8,378 nucleotides of DNA, from contig JAIEQT010000603.1 in assembly GCA_019747455.1 (NCBI GenBank), positions 1-8,378 on the forward strand, read 5' to 3'. This DNA is from Chitinophagaceae bacterium. GTDB taxonomy: Bacteria; Bacteroidota; Bacteroidia; Chitinophagales; Chitinophagaceae. Below the pieces are notes generated by a model. That model saw only the letters and a list, made by a program, of their open reading frames with translations. It ran no database searches and was not told where the DNA came from. Of this stretch, positions 1 to 4,879 are shown piece after piece (the stretch's first letter is position 1; each line of letters begins with the position of its first letter). The position numbers and the translations under genes were made by a program.

Positions 1-20
1 CACCCGATAGAACTAAATCA

Positions 21-298
21 ATGAATGAAAAGAAAATATTCTACTTTTAAACTGTACTAAAAATGGGGAGCTTACACCATTAGAATTAAAAATAAGTAAA
101 CTCATTGACCAGTATATTGACACGAGTGGAGATAAATGGACTGTCTTTGCTTGTGTGGATGAGAAGGGATTAGTAATGCACATTCGCTTAGTTTATACAG
201 AGGCTAAAATTGACCCAGTAAGCAATGAGGCTTATGCAGGTATTATATATTTAGACTTTAAAGATTTTACGTCTTTAAATAGAGTTAAGCCAATTTAG
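21..298 (+). pseudogene. Small hypothetical ORF, frameshifted near its start
   Basis: Codons from 29 to the TAG at 296-298 are open and read like real protein (for example KISKLIDQYIDTSGDKW and VDEKGLVMHIRLVYTEAK), but this frame has no ATG before the middle and stops directly upstream. The ATG at 21 lies in another frame and ends after nine residues (MNEKKIFYF). One extra A in the A-run at 28-31 would join them into MNEKENILLLNC followed by the open frame, about 92 residues. I therefore read it as a small gene with a one-base deletion, or an assembly error in a homopolymer. I do not recognise the family. There is no signal peptide or membrane segment. Its last 14 bases overlap the convergent end of the transposase, and it may be a passenger of that element if the candidate left end at 7-15 is right. 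A chance open frame cannot be excluded. Confidence 0.45.
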
Positions 299-1163
299 GT
301 TCTCTTTTTTTATATAGCCCCCTCTTACCCGCTATTGGTTCAGGTACTAATTTTACAATATCCTCAATGGTCATAGGCTTTTTAGTTAGGTTAGCTTGCA
401 TGGCAGGTGTTACGCTTAATGACTGGTGTATTTTGCAGAAGTTGTAATAAACGAAATGCAGGGCTATAGCGTAGCAATGATTTTCTACTTTCTTGCTGAA
501 CGCATTAGTTAAACGGGTGAAGCGGCGCATGTGCATACGCATTGTTAAGTTTTGTCTTTCAACGTATGAGGTAGAAATGAATTTTTTATTAGGCTCACCC
601 ATTACCCTTGTTTTCTTTGCGCCTGTACAAGTTGCAGGACTGTATCTTCTTTCATTATTGCTTTCACCTTCGGGGCTACCGTACATTTTAATAAGCATGG
701 CATAATCTATATCGTATTCAAAAGCCCTTTCTACTGCCACTAAATATGCTTTGTGTCCATCGGTTGTTAATTGTACACGGTCAACTAACCTATCTTTCAA
801 GTCATACATAAAAGAACAAGCTGCATCTGCATCACGATCACCAACAAGCCATGATACAACAAGTTTTGTATCTGCATCAAGACCAACCCAAGTCCAAACA
901 TCACCATGACCACCCGCACCATTGGTTTTAGCCTTTTCCTTGCAGCCTACAAACGACCAAATTTCATCGCATTGTACCCGTTCAGACTTAACATCTTTTA
1001 CGGTATCATCATGGAATTGTTGACAGACTTTTCCTAAGTCAACTAAGAACTTTAAAATCGTTGTGCGGCTTACACCAGTGATGCGAGTTGCAGCCCTCAA
1101 ACTTGTGCCCTCAACAAGCAAGGATACTATCTGTACTTTCTTTTGAATAGGTAGATTGTTCAT
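285..1163 (-). CDS. IS1-type DDE transposase (292 aa, apparently intact)
   Basis: Catalyses cut and strand transfer of its insertion sequence. An N-terminal helix-turn-helix (about residues 18-41, LRAATRITGVSRTTILKFL) would bind the element ends. The RNase H-like catalytic core follows, with D66 in CDEIWSFVG, D135 in QLTTDGHKAY and E202 in STSYVERQNLTMRM, so the full DDE triad is present. The tail NAFSKKVENH plus YYNFCKIHQSLSVTPAM is the usual end of this widespread single-ORF IS1-like family, and about 290 residues is a normal length. It is therefore probably active, with no programmed frameshift as in classical IS1. The ATG follows a perfect TAnnTTTG box by four bases, and no other Met lies near, which fixes the start. 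A palindrome at 1180-1203 covers the promoter. The 3' end overlaps the convergent ORF at 21-298 by 14 bases. The catalytic family is certain; the IS subgroup is not. Confidence 0.93.
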   Translation of the reverse strand: MNNLPIQKKVQIVSLLVEGTSLRAATRITGVSRTTILKFLVDLGKVCQQFHDDTVKDVKSERVQCDEIWSFVGCKEKAKTNGAGGHGDVWTWVGLDADTKLVVSWLVGDRDADAACSFMYDLKDRLVDRVQLTTDGHKAYLVAVERAFEYDIDYAMLIKMYGSPEGESNNERRYSPATCTGAKKTRVMGEPNKKFISTSYVERQNLTMRMHMRRFTRLTNAFSKKVENHCYAIALHFVYYNFCKIHQSLSVTPAMQANLTKKPMTIEDIVKLVPEPIAGKRGLYKKREPKLA

Positions 1164-1167
1164 AATT

Positions 1168-1175
1168 CAAATATA
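1168..1175 (-). promoter_or_regulatory. Promoter -7 box of the transposase
   Basis: The minus strand reads TATATTTG, a perfect match to the Bacteroidota -7 consensus TAnnTTTG. A TTG (plus-strand caa at 1195-1197) stands 19 bases upstream as a -33 element. The box ends four bases before the ATG, so transcription should start at or within a few bases of the start codon. Confidence 0.65.
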
Positions 1176-1179
1176 GTAA

Positions 1180-1203
1180 TTATGCTTGACCGAACAAGCA
1201 TAA
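1180..1203. promoter_or_regulatory. Palindromic operator-like site A upstream of the transposase
   Basis: This is a perfect inverted repeat with 9-bp arms, TTATGCTTG (1180-1188) and CAAGCATAA (1195-1203), separated by six bases. It overlaps the predicted -33 element and spacer of the transposase promoter, a usual repressor position. The core TGCTTGACCG recurs at 2520-2529 and 2793-2802 upstream of two other minus-strand genes. The repeat is seen directly; regulator binding is inference. Confidence 0.5.
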
Positions 1204-1269
1204 ATGCAATTATTTTTTTAAGTTTTTTTTGGCTCATAGTTCTATAGATAGTCGTACTTTTATAAAAGC

Positions 1270-1351
1270 GGAGACGGCAGGAGTCGAACCCGCAAGTCGT
1301 ACCAGACCGATGGATTTACAGTCCACTCGTTTACCGTTCACGCACGTCTCC
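1270..1351 (-). tRNA. tRNA-Tyr (anticodon GTA)
   Basis: The minus strand folds into a class II tRNA of 82 nt. The acceptor GGAGACG pairs perfectly with CGTCTCC. A 3-bp D stem (CGT/ACG) is followed by anticodon arm GTGGA-CTGTAAA-TCCAT with anticodon GTA (plus-strand 1317-1319). The variable arm is long (GGTC/GACT stem), as expected for bacterial tRNA-Tyr. The T arm is GCGGG-TTCGACT-CCTGC. The 3' CCA is not encoded. The gene is intact, and its 3' end faces the transposase side. No second copy of its 3' end occurs in this window, so there is no direct sign of integration into it. Confidence 0.95.
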
Positions 1352-1433
1352 TAAAATAACGCAGCTCATTCTTTACAGGGGTGGGCTTTGTTATTTCTGA
1401 TAGTGCAATACTAACGACAGAGTGGCAGTAAGT

Positions 1434-1461
1434 ATGGGGACACAACGAGGACAGTCCCCAT
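1434..1461. repeat. Perfect 8-bp inverted repeat, possible hairpin
   Basis: ATGGGGAC (1434-1441) and GTCCCCAT (1454-1461) are exact reverse complements around a 12-base loop. The site lies 28 bases past the stop of the 328-residue gene and upstream of the tRNA-Tyr 5' end. It could end transcription of the minus-strand cassette, but no U-run follows on either strand, so an intrinsic terminator is not supported. RNA processing or a protein-binding site are alternatives. Confidence 0.4.
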
Positions 1462-1489
1462 GAGTGTATTTGAATATCAATAAGTTAGG

Positions 1490-2476
1490 CTAATCTTCAT
1501 CCTTCAACTTATCTATCCATTTCGTGAATTTATCAATCCAAAAGGCTTTATTATTTAATGTGCTGTCTGCTTCCTGATCCGGGTAAAAAAGTTTTCTAAG
1601 AGAATTTAAACTTATGTTTTCGGATTCCTTACTTGAAAAATTTTGAGCGATTAGACGCATTAATTCTATGTCAAATGTTTGGTTTATCAAATAGCTTTTT
1701 TGCAGAAGATTAAACAACATAGCTAATTGTGCAACCGTCAAATTTGTTTTTATCTTTTGATGTGACTCAATTATTTCTTCTCGTGGTTCGGCTTCCAATA
1801 GTTTTTGCTTTTCTATGACAATAGAAGCAGATGGTAAAATCTTTCCTTCTTTATACCGATTAACTAACGTTCCAACTATGTTTTGAAAACTACTAACTAT
1901 TTGGTGTAAAAGGTTAAGGTAATAACCTCTAAACTCATTATTCCAGTCTATCATTTCTGTATCTTTTTCTATGCAGAAAAACTTACTATGCTTTATCGTT
2001 TTAGTTCGTTCGGGGATAAAATGACCTGGGAATAAACCACCATGAGCCGGGACAGTTATTTGATACTCTGTATTGTGTTCTCTATAATATTGACTTGAAT
2101 TAATAAAGTCCAACTCTTGCTTTTCTATATCCTTCGTAAACTTTTCATTGGCTTTATCATTATAAGTATCTATTTCATTCAATAACCAACTTTCATTAAC
2201 TGAACTTATGCGCACATCTTGAAGCCATAAAGCCAGTTCTTCAAATACATATACCTGCGTGTTTTCATTCGTGGTATTAATAATCTGATATATTTCTTCC
2301 TCCATTTGGGAATGACAGGTAAAAACTAAATCGTAGTATGTATCAAGATAATCGGGGTTAGAAGTGAACGGGGATTTCTTATGGAACTTTTCGCAATGGG
2401 CGTGTATTCTACCTCCCCAATAGTAGTCAAGGGTAAATTTGATAGCATTATTGATGCGGGGGAATACAGGCTTCAT
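1490..2476 (-). CDS. Hypothetical protein (328 aa), second gene of the KGG cassette
   Basis: I cannot assign a function. The protein is soluble: no signal peptide and no membrane segment. It is rich in charged and aromatic residues and mostly helical in appearance. The N-terminal two thirds show no motif I know. Residues about 243-298 (LTVAQLAMLFNLLQKS, then LMRLIAQNFSSKESENISL and SLRKLFY) resemble the helical C-terminal segment of Bacteroidota mobile-element proteins of the RteC-like type; this is a weak recollection, not a domain hit. It lies 55 bases downstream of the KGG gene on the same strand, so co-transcription is likely. It may also use its own promoter, because the gap carries a third CGGTCAAGCA and a 12-bp palindrome nine bases before the ATG. 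The ATG at 2476 is the first in frame. A conflict or mobilisation role is possible from context only. Confidence 0.75.
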   Translation of the reverse strand: MKPVFPRINNAIKFTLDYYWGGRIHAHCEKFHKKSPFTSNPDYLDTYYDLVFTCHSQMEEEIYQIINTTNENTQVYVFEELALWLQDVRISSVNESWLLNEIDTYNDKANEKFTKDIEKQELDFINSSQYYREHNTEYQITVPAHGGLFPGHFIPERTKTIKHSKFFCIEKDTEMIDWNNEFRGYYLNLLHQIVSSFQNIVGTLVNRYKEGKILPSASIVIEKQKLLEAEPREEIIESHQKIKTNLTVAQLAMLFNLLQKSYLINQTFDIELMRLIAQNFSSKESENISLNSLRKLFYPDQEADSTLNNKAFWIDKFTKWIDKLKDED

Positions 2477-2484
2477 TTTCTTGG

Positions 2485-2496
2485 TTGGTTAACCAA
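2485..2496. promoter_or_regulatory. 12-bp palindrome before the 328-residue gene
   Basis: TTGGTTAACCAA is a perfect palindrome ending nine bases upstream of the ATG of the 328-residue gene. A partial extra TTGG unit precedes it on the plus strand. The position suits an operator or a translational control site. The palindrome is seen directly; function is inference. Confidence 0.3.
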
Positions 2497-2519
2497 AATA
2501 ATGAAACAAACTGATAAAA

Positions 2520-2529
2520 TGCTTGACCG
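2520..2529 (-). promoter_or_regulatory. Site B: third CGGTCAAGCA copy, upstream of the 328-residue gene
   Basis: The minus strand reads CGGTCAAGCA, identical to the cores of sites A and C. Here only the conserved half is present and the palindrome is lost. It begins just after the TAA of the KGG gene (2532-2534) and lies 44 bases before the ATG of the 328-residue gene. A poor TAnnTTTG-like stretch (TATCAGTTTG, plus 2507-2516) follows, so any internal promoter is weak or differently built. Confidence 0.4.
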
Positions 2530-2531
2530 GA

Positions 2532-2771
2532 TTAGTCCTCCTTATTATGCCAACGGGCAGCGGCGGCTTTTTTAGCTATTTCAGACCTCTTTTTAGGTGT
2601 AAGTGCTGCGGCTCTTGCCGGGCCTCCTTTTAACCCACCTTTACGCCCCAATGCAGCGGCGGCTGAACTAATAGCTTCTTTAGACAGGGTATCTTCTTTG
2701 TCCCCGGTTGCAATATCAACGATGCTTTTTGCTCGTTTATTTGTGTCGGTTGGTCGTTTTGCTTTTGCCAT
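2532..2771 (-). CDS. Small basic KGG-motif (histone H1-like) protein, 79 aa
   Basis: A lysine/arginine/alanine-rich soluble protein. The N-terminus (about residues 11-30, KRAKSIVDIATGDKEDTLS) matches the opening seen in a common family of small bacterial proteins. The centre GRKGGLKGGPARAA (42-55) is a KGG-type motif, and the end LTPKKRSEIAKKAAAARW (57-74) is a basic helix. Such proteins are usually annotated as hypothetical or histone-like; nucleic-acid binding is plausible from charge but unproven. It is the first gene of a minus-strand pair with the 328-residue protein. The ATG follows a perfect TAnnTTTG box by four bases, which fixes the start, and palindromic site C covers the promoter. 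The C-terminal lysine/alanine-rich part is visibly more GC-rich than its neighbours because of the alanine and glycine codons. An overlapping minus-strand frame at 2630-2821 is rejected. Confidence 0.85.
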   Translation of the reverse strand: MAKAKRPTDTNKRAKSIVDIATGDKEDTLSKEAISSAAAALGRKGGLKGGPARAAALTPKKRSEIAKKAAAARWHNKED

Positions 2772-2775
2772 CCCA

Positions 2776-2783
2776 CAAAGATA
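2776..2783 (-). promoter_or_regulatory. Promoter -7 box of the KGG gene
   Basis: The minus strand reads TATCTTTG, a perfect TAnnTTTG. A TTG (plus-strand caa at 2803-2805) stands 19 bases upstream, the same spacing as in the transposase promoter. The box ends four bases (TGGG) before the ATG, again predicting a nearly leaderless transcript. Confidence 0.65.
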
Positions 2784-2792
2784 ATATTTCCT

Positions 2793-2810
2793 TGCTTGAC
2801 CGCAAAAGCA
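2793..2810. promoter_or_regulatory. Operator-like site C upstream of the KGG gene
   Basis: TGCTTGACCGCAAAAGCA matches the core of site A (TGCTTGACCGAACAAGCA, 1183-1200) at 16 of 18 positions and keeps 5-bp palindromic arms (TGCTT/AAGCA). It covers the -33 element and part of the spacer of the KGG promoter, as site A does at the transposase. Shared regulation is inferred. Confidence 0.5.
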
Positions 2811-3044
2811 CTAAATTCCAAACTGTACCACTACCTAGGATTATTAATTAGACTCCAATTTCATAAAATGATGTATCTTTATATTGTAATCGAACCTCGA
2901 AGATCTTTAGAAAATATAGTGTTCTGGAGTAATTCATGAGTTCGCTGGTTAGGGCATCATAAACAATTGATAATAAGACAGATATTAAAGGGGTATCAAT
3001 CCCTTCCTCTCTGCGAAAGTTTACAAAGTTGCATGCAAGCGATT
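2811..3044. other. Intergenic region without a supported gene
   Basis: This stretch separates the divergent KGG cassette and thioredoxin-fold gene. It holds a 24-codon ORF (2868-2939) in frame with the downstream gene but closed by TGA and later TAG, a short hairpin (AAGGG/CCCTT, 2988-3005), and a 10-bp palindrome TTGCATGCAA (3029-3038) close to the downstream promoter box. Part of it resembles a tRNA D arm and T arm, but no full tRNA folds. I see no supported gene. Confidence 0.5.
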
Positions 3045-3052
3045 TACATTTG
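3045..3052 (+). promoter_or_regulatory. Promoter -7 box of the thioredoxin-fold gene
   Basis: TACATTTG is a perfect TAnnTTTG, ending 13 bases before the ATG at 3066. The upstream -33 element is poor (TTTA at 3020-3023 at 21 bases). The palindrome TTGCATGCAA at 3029-3038 lies within the spacer and could be an operator. Confidence 0.5.
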
Positions 3053-3065
3053 TAAGAAATAGTAT

Positions 3066-4220
3066 ATGCGCAGGTTCTTCTTTTTTGCTTCTTTCTTCAT
3101 TATCGCCGCAATTGGTTATGGTAGGGATAAAGACTCAGTAAGTTTTACCATTGAGGGGCATGTAAAAGGTCTTGATGATAAAAAAGTAGCACTTATTTTC
3201 CCGGCCTACGGATTAGAGAAAAGAATGATTGCTGTTGTTAGGAATGGCTCATTTAAGTTCGAAGGAAAGATGGTGGATAGCTTTATTTTAGCCAAAATAT
3301 TACTCGATGAAGTAATTACTAACTCATCCGTAATCTATTCAACTTTTCCATTGATTGTTGCGCCAGCTAAAACAAGCATTTCGTTTAATGCAGTATATAT
3401 GAATGGGGAGGATGCCTATTATCGCTTTGAGGATCTGGAGATTAAAGAAGGATCTGTATCAATGCTCTATAGAAAATTTCTTACCCAATTGAATAAAGAA
3501 GTTTTTGGGGGTATGCAATATCGATCGGATTCGGCCTATCTCGACAGTATGAATAGAGTAGTATTACCCGAACGTAGGCAGAGATTTGAAAAGCTATTTT
3601 CAATATTCAAGGATTCTATCCATAACGAGTATATTTTAATGAAACTCCTCGAAGATTTTACCAAGAGTTCACTTTATACCCTTTCAAAAGAAAATAAATA
3701 CATCACTGAAAAAGAAAAGCAGTTTATTTATAATACCTATAAATCTTTATCAAAAAATTTAAAAGGGTATGCCGAAAATGATTATTGGGAGTCTTTTTTC
3801 TCGAATTTTATACAGAGTAAAAAACTTACATTTCAAGACTTTGAATTGGTATCTGGCAATAAGGATAAAGTGCGTTTATCGGAGATCATTAAAAAAAATA
3901 AATACACCGTCTTATATTTTTGGTGGTCGGGATGTAGGCCATGCTTAGCATTTATGATCAAAGAAAGAGCGAATTATGCTTCCCTTAAAAAACGAAATAT
4001 TGAGTTCATCTCCATCAATGTAGATGAAATTAAAGATAGATGGAAAATTGCCTCCCAAAAAATAAGTATTCCATGGATAAATCTTTATGCCGGACAAGGC
4101 TCGCCAATGATACCCAGTTATCAAATTGAAGTATTCCCAACAAAAGTGGTTTTTAACAATCAATATGAAATTGTAGACATCAACTTTAAGTCGATGCAGG
4201 ATTTGATGAAGCTTGATTAA
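3066..4220 (+). CDS. Secreted TlpA-like thiol-disulfide oxidoreductase with DUF4369-type N-terminus
   Basis: Likely a periplasmic or envelope-anchored thioredoxin-fold protein that reduces or exchanges disulfides. Residues 1-19 form a very phenylalanine-rich hydrophobic signal sequence after RR. Residues about 25-115 (FTIEGHVKGLDDKKVALIF, then NGSFKFEGKM) match the beta-rich DUF4369-type module that precedes TlpA domains in Bacteroidota. A helical linker follows. The C-terminal thioredoxin fold (about 245-384) has the active site C290-R-P-C293 in YFWWSGCRPC and the cis-proline P358 in VFPTKV. The length, 384 residues, is typical. Redox chemistry is well supported; the substrate is unknown, though roles in cytochrome c maturation or oxidative stress are common in relatives. 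The gene stands alone on its strand. Its last 35 bases overlap the convergent deacetylase gene. Confidence 0.9.
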   Translation: MRRFFFFASFFIIAAIGYGRDKDSVSFTIEGHVKGLDDKKVALIFPAYGLEKRMIAVVRNGSFKFEGKMVDSFILAKILLDEVITNSSVIYSTFPLIVAPAKTSISFNAVYMNGEDAYYRFEDLEIKEGSVSMLYRKFLTQLNKEVFGGMQYRSDSAYLDSMNRVVLPERRQRFEKLFSIFKDSIHNEYILMKLLEDFTKSSLYTLSKENKYITEKEKQFIYNTYKSLSKNLKGYAENDYWESFFSNFIQSKKLTFQDFELVSGNKDKVRLSEIIKKNKYTVLYFWWSGCRPCLAFMIKERANYASLKKRNIEFISINVDEIKDRWKIASQKISIPWINLYAGQGSPMIPSYQIEVFPTKVVFNNQYEIVDINFKSMQDLMKLD

Positions 4221-4854
4221 ATCGATTGGACAATTGCTCAAAAGAGTAACCCCGTTTCGTAAAATAGGCTAACACCTGAGGTAAGGCGTAAGACATGTGA
4301 CCCCAAGCTTTGGTGCTATCATGGAAAACTACAATAGAACCGTTGCCTGTATGTTTTATTACATTTTGTAAGCACTTTTCTTTACTAATATTAATATCGA
4401 AATCTCCAGAGAGTACCGTCCACATTACAATGTTAGATGGCAGATGGTTTTCCGACGATTGTAGTCTACGAATCACGGCCTTTCTGATCCTCCCATAAGG
4501 AGGCCGAAATAGATCTGATTGAATGACTTCTACAGCCTCTTGAATATTGTTGATATAATCAGCGTTTTTCACTTGCCATCCGTTCAGATGATTATTCGTA
4601 TGATTACCTATTGCATGACCTGCTGCTATGATCTGTTGATAAATATCAGGGTATTTCCGTACGTTCTTACCGATACAAAAAAAAGTAGCTTTAGCATCAT
4701 ATTTTTTTAATTGTTCTAGTACAAAAGGAGTGGCTTCTTGATGCGGACCATCATCAAAAGTTAAATAGATTTTTTTCTCTGCTGTTACCGGCATCTCCCA
4801 GATAAGCGAGGGATACAACAACCGTAGCCACCAAGGTATTTTAACAACATACAT
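4186..4854 (-). CDS. Polysaccharide deacetylase, NodB homology domain (222 aa)
   Basis: A metal-dependent carbohydrate esterase 4 enzyme that removes acetyl groups from N-acetylglucosamine-type polymers such as peptidoglycan or exopolysaccharide. All NodB motifs are visible: TFDDGP (32-37, catalytic base and metal aspartate), HTNNH (85-89, metal histidines), RPPYG (117-121), VMWTVLSGDFD (143-153) and VVFHDS (175-180). Length is normal for the short single-domain form. The N-terminus MYVVKIPWWLRLLYPSLIW lacks a classical signal peptide but contains a short hydrophobic stretch that could anchor it to the membrane, as in many Bacteroidota relatives. It starts 25 bases after the ARPP-1 gene on the same strand and has its own perfect TAnnTTTG box four bases before the ATG. 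The 3' end overlaps the convergent thioredoxin gene by 35 bases. The activity class is clear; the substrate is not. Confidence 0.95.
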   Translation of the reverse strand: MYVVKIPWWLRLLYPSLIWEMPVTAEKKIYLTFDDGPHQEATPFVLEQLKKYDAKATFFCIGKNVRKYPDIYQQIIAAGHAIGNHTNNHLNGWQVKNADYINNIQEAVEVIQSDLFRPPYGRIRKAVIRRLQSSENHLPSNIVMWTVLSGDFDINISKEKCLQNVIKHTGNGSIVVFHDSTKAWGHMSYALPQVLAYFTKRGYSFEQLSNRFNQASSNPAST

Positions 4855-4858
4855 AACC

Positions 4859-4866
4859 CAAAGGTA
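4859..4866 (-). promoter_or_regulatory. Promoter -7 box of the deacetylase
   Basis: The minus strand reads TACCTTTG, a perfect TAnnTTTG, four bases (GGTT) before the ATG of the deacetylase. It lies in the 25-base gap after the ARPP-1 gene, so the deacetylase may be transcribed both with that gene and on its own. No clear -33 TTG at 19 bases. Confidence 0.5.
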
Positions 4867-4879
4867 TGGTTGTTATCAA

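Larger units (their letters stand above)
7..1245 (-). mobile_element. Candidate IS1-type insertion sequence with tentative ends
   Basis: The transposase at 285-1163 implies an insertion sequence. The only end candidates I find are a 9-bp inverted repeat, ATAGAACTA at 7-15 and its reverse complement TAGTTCTAT at 1237-1245, which would give about 1.24 kb. Similarity does not continue inward, and the left flank is cut by the window edge, so a target duplication cannot be tested. If these ends are right, the small ORF at 21-298 is inside the element. A 9-bp match between two searched flanks of this size can arise by chance with a probability of roughly one in ten. The presence of the element is well supported by its gene; these exact ends are not. 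Confidence 0.3.

Noticed and set aside
1257..1268. Palindrome CTTTTATAAAAG just past the tRNA-Tyr 3' end, considered as a terminator.
   Set aside because: AT-only stem core with no loop and no following U-run; not a credible hairpin terminator.
2630..2821. A 63-codon minus-strand ORF overlapping the KGG gene.
   Set aside because: It is another frame of the KGG gene and its promoter; no family features, and it would run across the promoter box and site C.
49..2828. Direct repeat AAACTGTAC at 49-57 and 2820-2828, roughly flanking the accessory block.
   Set aside because: Nine bases only and no extension; many 9-mer repeats are expected by chance in a window of this size.
2868..2939. 24-codon ORF upstream of and in frame with the thioredoxin-fold gene.
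   Set aside because: Closed by TGA and then TAG before the downstream ATG; too short, no recognisable family. A decayed reading frame is possible but unsupported.
2931..3012. tRNA-like segment: GTTC-GCTGGTTA-GGGC resembles a D arm and AGGGG-TATCAAT-CCCTT a T arm.
   Set aside because: The acceptor ends do not pair, the anticodon stem has two mismatches and U33 is absent. At best a decayed tRNA; more likely chance.
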